NCBI GenBank assembly: GCA_030430725.1
Contig: JAUIKP010000043.1
Coordinates: forward strand, 1 to 12,063
Origin: Nitrospiria bacterium
Lineage (GTDB): Bacteria > Nitrospirota > Nitrospiria > Nitrospirales > UBA8639
Reading direction: 5' to 3'
Length of the DNA stretch: 12,063 nt
How positions within the stretch are numbered: the first letter of the stretch is position 1; each line of letters begins with the position of its first letter. The notes under the pieces were generated by a model that did not search any database, was not told where the DNA came from, and saw only the letters and a program-made list of their open reading frames with translations. A program made the translations under genes and the position numbers. Below are positions 1-7,600 of the stretch, one piece after another.

Positions 1-176
1 AATATTTCGAACGGATCTTTCTTCCATTTAAAAGATTGCACACGAGGGAAGAATACGAGGGAACCGGAATCGGTCTGGCCATATGTAAGAAAATCGTGGA
101 ACGTCGCGGAGGCCGGATCTGGGTCGAATCCGAATCGGGAGTAGGATCCAATTTTTCTTTCACCTTACCTAAATAA
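1..176 (+). CDS. Sensor histidine kinase, C-terminal fragment (HATPase_c end)
   Basis: The reading frame enters from the left edge (first full codon at 3) and stops with TAA at 174-176, leaving 57 residues. It shows the end of a GHKL ATPase domain: an F-box-like segment (IFLPFKRLH), then the G2 box [14 protein letters not shown], then the closing strands [19 protein letters not shown]. This part closes over bound ATP in a kinase that phosphorylates its own histidine. The exact style ([20 protein letters not shown]) is common in soluble PAS/GAF or phytochrome-like kinases, which often precede an Rcp1-type regulator as here. The sensory part and the phospho-histidine lie outside the window, so the signal cannot be named. 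Only 14 bases separate it from the next gene, so the two are probably co-transcribed. Confidence 0.93.
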   Translation, partial: YFERIFLPFKRLHTREEYEGTGIGLAICKKIVERRGGRIWVESESGVGSNFSFTLPK

Positions 177-190
177 ACCGGAGATGTTTC

Positions 191-634
191 ATGCAGAATC
201 CTGTTGAAATTTTACTAATAGAGGACAATCCCGCTGATATCCGTCTCACCCAGGAAGCCTTTCGGGAAGCTCGCCTCCAAAATACCCTTCATGTGGTTCA
301 AGACGGGGTCAACGCTATGGCCTTCATCCGGCAGACAGCACCCTTTCAACAGGCCCCCCGACCGGACCTGATTCTGTTAGACTTAAACCTTCCCAAAAAG
401 GACGGGAGAGAGATTTTGAAGGAAATCAAATCCGATCCGCACACCCGCACCATTCCCGTGGTGGTGTTGACCACCTCAGATGACGAAGCCGATGTCTTGC
501 GTAGCTACGATCTCCATGCCAATGCGTATTTGGTGAAACCCATTGATATTCTACGATTCATCAAAATGATCCAATCACTCGAAAATTTCTGGCTTGCCGT
601 GGTGAAACTTCCTCCAAAAGTGTCAGAGTCATGA
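191..634 (+). CDS. Single-domain response regulator, Rcp1/CheY-like
   Basis: This 147-residue protein is one receiver domain with no output domain. The acidic pocket is E11-D12, the phospho-acceptor is D64 (in LILLDLNLPKKDG), the switch residues are T94/T95, and the conserved lysine is K116 before P117. The insert between beta2 and beta3 and the C-terminal ending ENFWLAVVKLPP are typical of Rcp1-like regulators that partner phytochrome or PAS kinases. It should take phosphate from the kinase encoded just upstream, 14 bases away, and pass the signal by protein contact or phosphotransfer. ATG at 191 is preceded by a GGAG at 180-183. Its TGA overlaps the next gene's ATG (ATGA at 631-634), which suggests translational coupling to the hybrid kinase. 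The cognate pairing is inferred from gene order. Confidence 0.95.
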   Translation: MQNPVEILLIEDNPADIRLTQEAFREARLQNTLHVVQDGVNAMAFIRQTAPFQQAPRPDLILLDLNLPKKDGREILKEIKSDPHTRTIPVVVLTTSDDEADVLRSYDLHANAYLVKPIDILRFIKMIQSLENFWLAVVKLPPKVSES

Positions 635-2613
635 GCGATCCTCAGTCTCATACCCATTCCATCCTGTTGGTGGAGGACAATCCTGCCGACGTAGAATTAG
701 TGCGAGAGCATCTGAGAGATGCGTCCGGCATGTCTCCCTTTCATATTACCCACGCATCGACTCTCAACGAGGCCATCACCAAAATTCAGAGCACCACGTT
801 TGACCTCATTCTCCTTGATTTAAATCTTCCGGAAACCGGTGGTCTTGAAACGGTGAAACGAATCCGGGCAGCGAGCTCAACGATTCCCCTTGTCGTGTTA
901 ACGGTGAATGAGGATGAACCGCTGGCGCTTGAGGCCATCAAACTAGGGGCACAGGATTATATCCCTAAATCTTCGATGAATGCCGCGTTACTTTCCCGAA
1001 TTTTGCACTATGCCATTGAACGGGAAAAAATCGACAGAATTCGCCGGGATAGCGAAAGAAAGTACCGGTTATTTGTTGATGGAGCCACCGGACTGGCTTT
1101 TATCCTGCTTGATTTGGATGGGAATATTACTCATTGGAATGCCGGAGCGGAGAGACTCCTTGGCTACACAGAAGACGCGGCATTGCGTCGACATTTTTCT
1201 ATGTTATTTACTCCTGAAGATCGGCGCCTTGGTCGTCCGGACACCGAATTGCGGAGGGCGGAAGCCTTAGAAAAAGGGGACGATGACAATTGGCTGGTTC
1301 GAGCTGATGGCTCACGATTTTGGGCCAGCGGAGCGGTGACGGCCATACGCGACCCCGGGGACAATCTCATCGGATTTGCCAAGGTGGTTCGAGACAAAAG
1401 CGCCCAAAAAGAAACCAGTGACAAATTAGCCGAATTGAATCGAACCCTGGAAGAGCGTGTGATCCAACGAACGATTGAACTCACTCGCAACCAGGAACGC
1501 CTACGGGCCATGGCCTCCGACCTCACACTGACCGAACAACGCGAACGACGCCGGCTGGCTTCCGACCTTCATGATTATCTGGCACAACTCCTTGTCGTCT
1601 GCCGACTCAAATTGAATCAAGGTCAATCACTTACCGATATGGAAAGCCTTGGAAAGGTGCTTCAAGAGGCGGATAGTATCCTGGACCAATCCTTAACGTA
1701 TACACGCACATTGGTGACCCAACTCAGTCCAACCTGTCTCTATGAATTCGGACTCCATGCCGCACTCGTCTGGTTGGGATCTGAAATGGGAAAACAGGGA
1801 CTCACCGTCACACTCACCAGTGTAGAGCAGACTCCGAATCTGCCTGAGGATCAGGCCGTTCTCGTGTTTCAATCCGTTCGGGAATTGTTGTATAACGTTC
1901 TCAAACACTCGGGGGTGCAGGAAGCCACGGTCACCCTTTCCCTCCAAGCCGACAACCATTTGCACATTGAGGTGGAAGATTTCGGGCAGGGTTTTTCCGA
2001 GGGGCATCAAGACAGAAATGAAGCATCCTCAAGCAAATTCGGGCTTTTCAGTATCCGGGAACGATTGGAAGCCATCGGCGGAGAAATGGTCCTTACCTCC
2101 GCTCTCCAAAAAGGGACACACGCGCTCCTTCGCATTCCCCTTCCAACCGCCATGGAGGAAACCGCCCCCCCCCCGAATGACCGGACCTTCGTGGATTCGC
2201 ACAGACCAAAACCACCCGCCCGTTCACGCTCGGGAAGAATCCGGATTCTGGTCGCGGATGATCATAAGATGGTTCGTGAGGGCTTTTGCCATATCCTGAA
2301 CTCTCAATTGGATTTTGAAGTGGTAGGAGAGGCAGAAGACGGGGAGCATGCGATAACCCTCTATGAATCACTCCACCCTGACGTGGTGGTGATGGATCTT
2401 CATATGCCCAAAATGGACGGACTGGAAGCCATCAAAAGAATGAAACCTCTCCTTTCAGATACGGTGTTTATCGGATTATCCGTGTACGACACGCCGGAGG
2501 TGGCCCGATGGTTCCAAGATGCAGGAGCGGCGGCCTTTGTCACGAAGGGAGGACCGGCTGAAAGCTTAGTCTCAACCATCAGGGACATTTGGCGTCAAAA
2601 TCATCCCGCCTAG
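631..2613 (+). CDS. Soluble hybrid histidine kinase, REC-PAS-HisKA_3-HATPase-REC
   Basis: The protein has 660 residues and no membrane segment. REC1 spans about 9-130 (E15-D16, acceptor D63, T91, K113). A PAS domain spans about 142-255 (HWNAGAERLLGYT at its start). A short coiled linker follows at about 263-300. The NarX/DesK-type dimerisation domain has H314 in LHDYLAQLL; the DxxxQ after the histidine is the known phosphatase signature of this family, so both kinase and phosphatase activity are likely. The HATPase has its N-box at N422 and DFGQGF at 450-455. A proline-rich linker at about 510-535 leads to a NarL-type REC2 (D543-D544, acceptor D589, S617, K639), which ends without an HTH. The N-terminal receiver probably takes phosphate from the upstream system to control the kinase. 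A C10 run lies in the linker. The TAG stop overlaps the convergent gene's stop. Confidence 0.94.
   Translation: MSDPQSHTHSILLVEDNPADVELVREHLRDASGMSPFHITHASTLNEAITKIQSTTFDLILLDLNLPETGGLETVKRIRAASSTIPLVVLTVNEDEPLALEAIKLGAQDYIPKSSMNAALLSRILHYAIEREKIDRIRRDSERKYRLFVDGATGLAFILLDLDGNITHWNAGAERLLGYTEDAALRRHFSMLFTPEDRRLGRPDTELRRAEALEKGDDDNWLVRADGSRFWASGAVTAIRDPGDNLIGFAKVVRDKSAQKETSDKLAELNRTLEERVIQRTIELTRNQERLRAMASDLTLTEQRERRRLASDLHDYLAQLLVVCRLKLNQGQSLTDMESLGKVLQEADSILDQSLTYTRTLVTQLSPTCLYEFGLHAALVWLGSEMGKQGLTVTLTSVEQTPNLPEDQAVLVFQSVRELLYNVLKHSGVQEATVTLSLQADNHLHIEVEDFGQGFSEGHQDRNEASSSKFGLFSIRERLEAIGGEMVLTSALQKGTHALLRIPLPTAMEETAPPPNDRTFVDSHRPKPPARSRSGRIRILVADDHKMVREGFCHILNSQLDFEVVGEAEDGEHAITLYESLHPDVVVMDLHMPKMDGLEAIKRMKPLLSDTVFIGLSVYDTPEVARWFQDAGAAAFVTKGGPAESLVSTIRDIWRQNHPA
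2165..2174 (+). repeat. C10 homopolymer inside the hybrid kinase linker
   Basis: Ten consecutive C lie in codons 512-515 (Ala-Pro-Pro-Pro) of the hybrid kinase, between the HATPase and the C-terminal receiver. One extra C gives Ala-Pro-Pro-Pro-Glu followed directly by TGA. One C fewer gives about 40 out-of-frame residues ending at 2299. Either change leaves a complete kinase without its receiver. Runs of this length are known slippage sites in phase-variable genes; whether this one varies is unknown. It is also a place where read errors concentrate. Confidence 0.9.
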
Positions 2614-3344
2614 TTTCTTCCTTGTCGCTCGTTGAAATTCTGCACCATCAATCCCGTGGCGTTTTTCGCGCTCGAAAGGGTCGTTCCCGTTAACATCTGA
2701 TAGGCCTGCAACACGGTATTAACAGGTGAAATCTGCATAAGAAATGGCGTCTGCCACTCGTTGTCTTCAGGCAACCGGTCGTCAGGAATAATCACTCTCG
2801 AGATATGTTCCGCATAGGCGGCCTGGATTTTCAGCGGGATTCCTCCCACCGCCCCAATATGACCATCAGGAGTCACTTTGCCGGTCATGACCCGGTTCAG
2901 GAGAATGGGGTTATCGTTAGCCATAGCCAAAGTCACGACGCTCACCATTGCGGTCAGACTATCTCCGTAAATCGTCACACCGGGACTCGGAAATGTGAGG
3001 AATACATTCCAGGTCTTTGGATCCAGACCGGCCATACGAGCCGCAGAGACGATTCCGGATTGAATCGCCACTTGAGTAAACGGTGAAAATTTTCCCGGTC
3101 CGCTCGAAAATGTCACATTCAGCGCTTCCTGACCTTCCTGTTTCCGGAATGAAATGTCTAGTTCAGTCACAATTCCTATGGGTTCACTATTCGGGTCAAA
3201 AGTGGTTCCCAGAAATGTCACGGATTGCTTCTGCCAATGGTGCTGTTCGGCGACAGCCGGCTGTGGGAAGGAGAAGGCCCATCCGCCGGAAATAGACCAT
3301 GCCAGAATGCTGAATACACAAGCCGTTCTCATAAAATGATGCAT
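2610..3344 (-). CDS. Exported Lon-like serine protease (S16 domain without ATPase)
   Basis: This 244-residue protein begins with a signal peptide: hydrophobic residues about 7-24 and a likely cut after AVA (30-32). Residues about 55-220 resemble only the proteolytic domain of Lon. The segment GDSLTAMVSVVTLAM matches the Lon active-site region, with catalytic S129. MTGKVTPDGHIGAVGGIPLK matches the second region, with catalytic K172. The Ser-Lys spacing is 43, the same as S679-K722 in E. coli Lon. The AAA+ ATPase and substrate-binding domains are absent, so it should be an ATP-independent Ser-Lys peptidase in the periplasm or outside the cell. Substrates are unknown. ATG at 3344 has a GGGGAAG just upstream; M5 is a possible second start. 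It lies 3 bases after the EF-hand-like gene and is surely co-transcribed with it. Confidence 0.85.
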   Translation of the reverse strand: MHHFMRTACVFSILAWSISGGWAFSFPQPAVAEQHHWQKQSVTFLGTTFDPNSEPIGIVTELDISFRKQEGQEALNVTFSSGPGKFSPFTQVAIQSGIVSAARMAGLDPKTWNVFLTFPSPGVTIYGDSLTAMVSVVTLAMANDNPILLNRVMTGKVTPDGHIGAVGGIPLKIQAAYAEHISRVIIPDDRLPEDNEWQTPFLMQISPVNTVLQAYQMLTGTTLSSAKNATGLMVQNFNERQGRN

Positions 3345-3347
3345 GGA

Positions 3348-3728
3348 CTACTTCCCCGAAACCGGCAAATACGGGATGATATAGGCCCCATTGCCTTCTA
3401 CACGCTGGTCGACAAACTGATCGAAGACGCCATCTCGATTGTCATCAAGCCAATAGAACAAAGGCCACTCTGCAGTTTCGACGACCGTATTCCAAAATTT
3501 GTTATTTTCATAAAAAATTATTTGTCGGGCCGTTTTATAATCGACGATGCCGTCTCCCCTTAAGGAGTATTCCCGGATATACAATCCCGTGATAATATTC
3601 ACATCTTCATGGACGAGTTTGGCCTCACCGGGTTCCTTCGGCATCTCCGCAGCGAGGCCATTTCCCTCCATGACGAGACTCAGGAGGATTCCACACATCC
3701 AATGCAACCTATATGTTCTGCCATTCAT
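3348..3728 (-). CDS. Exported small protein with EF-hand-like calcium loop, function unknown
   Basis: I do not recognise this 126-residue protein as a named family. It has a signal-peptide-like N-terminus: R4 and R7, hydrophobic residues about 10-20, and a likely cut after GLAA at 24-27. The mature part contains a DxNxDGxxD loop (D95, N97, D99, G100, D103), the calcium-binding pattern of EF-hand and dockerin loops. An incomplete second loop is centred on D59-G60-I61-V62-D63. Both loops precede aromatic, strand-like segments (IIFYENNKFW; EWPLFYW just before the second loop), so a small extracytoplasmic calcium-binding fold is plausible. ATG at 3728 has AAGGA eight bases upstream. The stop is 3 bases from the start of the exported Lon-like protease, so it may be a partner, inhibitor or substrate of that enzyme. 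This role is inferred from gene order only. Confidence 0.78.
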   Translation of the reverse strand: MNGRTYRLHWMCGILLSLVMEGNGLAAEMPKEPGEAKLVHEDVNIITGLYIREYSLRGDGIVDYKTARQIIFYENNKFWNTVVETAEWPLFYWLDDNRDGVFDQFVDQRVEGNGAYIIPYLPVSGK

Positions 3729-3782
3729 CAGATGAGTCCTTGAGTTGTCATTGTTGGGGCTGAATCCAGGAAGAGTGCATGG

Positions 3783-4094
3783 TCATGATTCCCCGGTCAT
3801 CACCAACCCATTTTCACGGTGACGCGGCTGAGCCAAGGCATTCACAGCAGGAATCCCCCCCTGATTCCCTCGCAACCGATTCAGCAAAATAAAAGGATCG
3901 ATAACATCACCACATTGAATACAGTGCTTGGCCTGAAACTGAAAATCCTCATAATCGGAAAAAATATCCATATACGTCTCTTCGATCATGCTTCCTCCGC
4001 ACCGCGAACAATGTGCTTGCTGCATTTGATTCATCAATTGCGGGAAAACATCGGGGTACTCGGTTCTCATAGCGTCCAGAGTAAACGTTTGCAT
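3783..4094 (-). CDS. Small zinc-ribbon protein with two CxxC pairs, function unknown
   Basis: The frame could begin further upstream, but the start at 4094 is chosen because a perfect AAGGAGG lies four bases before this ATG. This gives 103 residues. Cys29-x-x-Cys32 (CSRCGG) and Cys58-x-x-Cys61 (CIQCGD) are 25 residues apart, the layout of a four-cysteine zinc ribbon. The region between them is acidic and aromatic (DIFSDYEDFQFQ). There is no signal peptide, so it should be cytoplasmic, unlike the two exported proteins encoded downstream. Zinc ribbons of this kind bind nucleic acids or proteins, and which applies here cannot be told. The next gene begins 54 bases after its stop, so it may lead a three-gene operon, with an inverted repeat in its leader. 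Confidence 0.8.
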   Translation of the reverse strand: MQTFTLDAMRTEYPDVFPQLMNQMQQAHCSRCGGSMIEETYMDIFSDYEDFQFQAKHCIQCGDVIDPFILLNRLRGNQGGIPAVNALAQPRHRENGLVMTGES

Positions 4095-4098
4095 AACG

Positions 4099-4105
4099 CC
4101 TCCTT
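4099..4105 (-). promoter_or_regulatory. Strong ribosome binding site that fixes the zinc-ribbon start
   Basis: The minus strand reads AAGGAGG here, four bases before the ATG at 4094. It matches the anti-Shine-Dalgarno sequence fully and favours the 103-residue product over a longer frame that would start at 4190. Confidence 0.85.
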
Positions 4106-4113
4106 CGTTCTTA

Positions 4114-4154
4114 GGTGAGAAATTATGTTGATAGTCCGACTGTAGTTTCTCACC
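4114..4154. repeat. 9-bp perfect inverted repeat in the zinc-ribbon leader
   Basis: GGTGAGAAA at 4114-4122 is the exact reverse complement of TTTCTCACC at 4146-4154, with 23 bases between. A smaller AGTC-C-GACT symmetry sits inside the loop region (4133-4141). It starts about 20 bases before the zinc-ribbon start codon, just upstream of its ribosome binding site. It could be an operator for a dimeric regulator or a leader stem that affects translation. No known operator is recognised. Confidence 0.6.
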
Positions 4155-4186
4155 CGGATTGCGAGTACTACCCAAAACCCTTGGTC

Positions 4187-4206
4187 TCAAGGGGAAGATC
4201 CCTTGA
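4187..4206. repeat. Short hairpin, 7-bp stem
   Basis: TCAAGGG (4187-4193) pairs with CCCTTGA (4200-4206) across a 6-base loop. No T-run follows on either strand, so it does not look like an intrinsic terminator. It lies about 95-110 bases upstream of the zinc-ribbon start, where a promoter or operator would be expected. Confidence 0.5.
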
Positions 4207-4540
4207 AAATTGTCGAATGGAAGATGCGGGTTCTGAATACGGCTACGAAAGAGGGGGGAAACAATGGGATGGCATCATGCCCCTGAATAAGAAGACAGGC
4301 TCCGGCCGCGCTTCAAGATTGACGGCATGTAACACCATTCTCTCTGCCAGGTATAAGACCAATCGACTGGGACTTTCCCGAATATGGCGCATCGGAGTTG
4401 AACACGGCACAGGCGGGAACGGCACTCTGGCAGATGGGGAACAAATCGGCCAGCGTTCCCTGTCTTCTCCGGAGCGGCTTCACGTCAAAGCGCTCGATGG
4501 CTTCGAATGGAAGACGTGGTCCCAGGATCACTGGCTCACC

Positions 4541-4571
4541 GCTGAGCTGGATGCCACACCCTCAGCTCAGC
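4541..4571. repeat. 9-bp perfect inverted repeat downstream of the long kinase gene
   Basis: GCTGAGCTG (4541-4549) and CAGCTCAGC (4563-4571) are exact reverse complements with a 13-base loop. It lies about 110-140 bases beyond the stop of the CheB-CheR-kinase gene. It could form a GC-rich stem at the 3' end of that transcript. No U-tract follows, so any termination role would need Rho or another factor. Confidence 0.5.
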
Positions 4572-4682
4572 AGGACAACCGGTGAACTGGGAGGCCGATC
4601 ATGAAAGATGAGGGTGGTGGTGTGAGGTTGCCTCTCCTTACTTTACCGTTCGCCCGGAGGCTCTACCCCGTATAGGAGGCCT

Positions 4683-7600
4683 TCAGGAGACATCATGGTT
4701 TTTTTGACTGGATCGAATGACTTCGGCGAAGGAACCGAAGGAATCCCCTTTTGACACATATTCGTCTCCTCCAGCCTCCGCAAAGCGCCTGGTCACGATC
4801 TGATCCCCATGCATGGACAACCCGATGATATGAACTGACGGGTGGCCGGCTTTGATGAGACGGGTGGCTTCTATTCCGTTCATCACCGGCATATTGATAT
4901 CCATCACAACCACGTCTGGGTGGAGGGTCTGAACAAGCTCAATCGCCTGTTCGCCGTTTTCGGCTTCTCCGATTACCTGAATATCGGGACAGGCATTCAA
5001 CATGGTGCCCAATCCTTCACGGAAAATGGGGTGGTCATCCGCAAGAACGACCCGAATGCTGGCCTCCGTTTTCCTTGGAATCGGAGCCTGCGCCGCCATG
5101 GGAGGAGAGGAGGTCTGAATGGGTTCAACGTCAGCGTCTTGATGGGAAACGGGCACCTTGAGCCGCACTCGAGTACCCTCCCCTATCCTCGAACGAACCT
5201 CACATTCTCCTCCAAGACTTTCCACGCGTTCCTGAACGCTCAACAGCCCGAATTTTTCACATTGAGAAAACGTGTGGTTGGCCGAAGACTGATCAAACCC
5301 ACATCCGGAGTCCGCCACTTCTATTTCAATAAATTCCGATAAGTCTTGATTGATCACAATGGAGGCTTCCTGGGTTTGGGCATGTTTCATCACATTCAGC
5401 AATAATTCCCTGATGACTTGATACAGGATAATCGAGACCGATTCGGAAATGTTCAATTCCTGATTCTCAAGATGAGACGTCACCGTAACGTGCAAATCAT
5501 ACCGATCCATTTTTTCGGCCAACCACCGGATGGCCGCTATGAATCCGAATTCATATAAGATGGGCGGACTGATTTGAGGAATGAGGTCCCGCGTGTAATC
5601 CAAGGCTTCATCCAGAGATTCTTCCAATTCCCTGACGAGGGGTCCCTGCTGAGGGGAAAGATCCACTTGTTGCAATTGACCGATCTTTATCTTCCCAACC
5701 ACCAGCAACTGACCCAAATAATCATGCAACTCAATGGCAATGCGACGCCGTTCACGATGCTCGGCGAGAATGAGGTCTAAAGACAGTTGACGACATCGTT
5801 GTTGGTGCTGAATAAGTTCCTCGGTCCGTTCATCCACCCGACGCTCCAGCGTTTGAGTCAGAGTTTGCAGTTGGGTTTCGATATATTTCCGGTGTATGGA
5901 TGAAGCCAGAATATCGGCCATGGCCTGTAGGAACTCCACCTCCTTCTCCTGGAATTCCCTCTTTGATGACGTATGCACACCGAGAACTCCATGCGGCTTG
6001 CCCTCCTGATCCCGGATAATGCAACTCATGCCACTGACCACATCATGATCGATCAATAAGGAGGGACCGGCAAACCGGTTTTCCCGACTGAGATCACAGA
6101 CGATCACGGGCTTGTCACTTATGAGCGTAAAGCCTGCCTGGGAATTGAGATCGGCGCTCACGACAGCGTGGCCGACCAGGCCTTCTTTCCACCCTATTCC
6201 GGCGCGAAGAAGGAGAGCGTGTTCACCGGGCAATAATTCCAGGACCTTGGCCATTTCGATCGATAAGGTCCGACTCAGATGTCTCACACATTCGTCCATC
6301 ACTCTGAGTACTTCTCTTTCCTGAAGTGCCAGCTGTGCAAACTCTGCCATCACCTTCAGTTGTCGAGAAAAACGAAGTGCTTGATCTTCCACCCTGCGAA
6401 GCGGGGTGATGTCCACAAAAGTCAGCACGACTCCCTGGATCTGCCCGTCACTGGTTTGATAGGGCGTTATGCGTGAAAAGTAGGTCTGAGGATTATTGAA
6501 AAATCGACGGCTGTGTTCTTTGGGCTTTGAGGTGCGCAACACGTCCCGAATATCCGTCAAGAGGGCTCCATCCTCACAAAATGCGGTCAATTGGGCGATC
6601 GGCCGGCCGAGATCGGTACTCAAAAACTGAAATATTTTTTGCGCAGCCGGAGTGTATTTCTGAATACATAAATCGGCACTGAGAAATAACGTGGCGATGT
6701 CCGTCGTCCGAAAGAGGTTTTCCATGTCAGTATTGGCGTGATCCAGTTCCTCCACTTTCGCTGATAGTTGAGCATTCACGGTTTCCAATTCTTCATTAAT
6801 CGACTGCAATTCCTCTGTGGATGTTTGCAGTTCTTCATTGGCGGATTGCAGTTCCTCATTCACCGACACCAATTCCTGATTGGAAGATGTCAATTCCTGA
6901 TTGGAAAACTCCAGGTCCTCCATGGCCGTCTGCAAATTCTCCTTAGTGGTCTGAATTTCCTGCTCCAATTGCTGAATGGTCTGTCGCTCGCCGGTTGAGG
7001 ACCTCTTCGGGACTTTGGAGGATTTACGGGTTGGGCCCTTCTCACGGAACACCACCATCAGCAGGTCGGACGATGGCTTGACCTGAACAAGAGGACGAAC
7101 AACAATATCCACAGATTGCATGCCATGATTCACAGCCATCTGAATATTGGATTGGACGACTTCCTGGCCGGTCTTCACAGCCTTGTAAATGCCGGATCGT
7201 AACGGTATACGCAAATCCGGTCTCACCATTTTGATCAGATTCACGTTGATGGAACCGGAGGGAAGCTGCAGATAGGTCCCGGTCCGTCCGGAGACATATT
7301 GCACATGGCACTCTTTATCGATGACCACTGCAGGGGGGGAGTACTCCTCTCTGACCAGTTGATCGAAGGTCTGGGTGAACCGGTCCTGAATCTTGGGGGA
7401 AAAAGCAGGGTTCGGAGCGGGGATGCTGCCGCGCGGCTCCCATATCGGAAAGTTGGGGAACGTAGGGGGCACGATTTCTTTTGGTTGAAACACCCGAAAG
7501 CGTGTATTCACGGAGCGAAAGAATCGGGATTGGTCTTCCCCATGCTCCGAGGCGCCAAGGAACAGATAGCCCTCCGGATTGAGGGAGTAATGGAATACGG

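Larger units (their letters stand above)
4095..4682. other. 588-base gap without a convincing gene
   Basis: This stretch lies between the zinc-ribbon start and the stop of the CheB-CheR-kinase gene, both on the minus strand. Frames are open on both strands (for example 4115-4585 plus and 4313-4531 minus), but their products lack domain-like patterning and good ribosome binding sites. It holds three inverted repeats (4114-4154, 4187-4206, 4541-4571) and an exact 12-base direct repeat, TCGAATGGAAGA, at 4213-4224 and 4503-4514. The promoter of the zinc-ribbon cluster should be here, but no convincing -35/-10 pair was found. No T-run follows any hairpin, so no intrinsic terminator for the long kinase gene is visible. 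Confidence 0.6.

Noticed and set aside
1164..2371. Several open frames antisense or out of frame to the hybrid kinase
   Set aside because: They lie entirely within a gene with clear domains and have no ribosome sites or recognisable products.
4155..4175. Sigma-54-like GG...GC element upstream of the zinc-ribbon gene
   Set aside because: The spacing between GG and GC is nine instead of ten bases, and the flanking consensus is poor.
4187..4206. Hairpin as an intrinsic terminator
   Set aside because: No T-run follows the stem on either strand.
4115..4585. Plus-strand open frame of 156 codons in the large gap
   Set aside because: It has no good ribosome site, overlaps the inverted repeats and the zinc-ribbon leader, and the product shows no domain-like pattern. 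Other frames on both strands here are equally open.
4841..5342. Plus-strand 166-codon frame antisense to the fusion kinase's ATPase/receiver end
   Set aside because: It is fully inside a well-supported gene; the frame is open because of codon bias, with no domain visible.
6768..6998. Plus-strand frame with strong repeats (FLIG/FLHG pattern)
   Set aside because: It is the antisense shadow of the coiled-coil heptads of the fusion kinase; the repetition is inherited from them.
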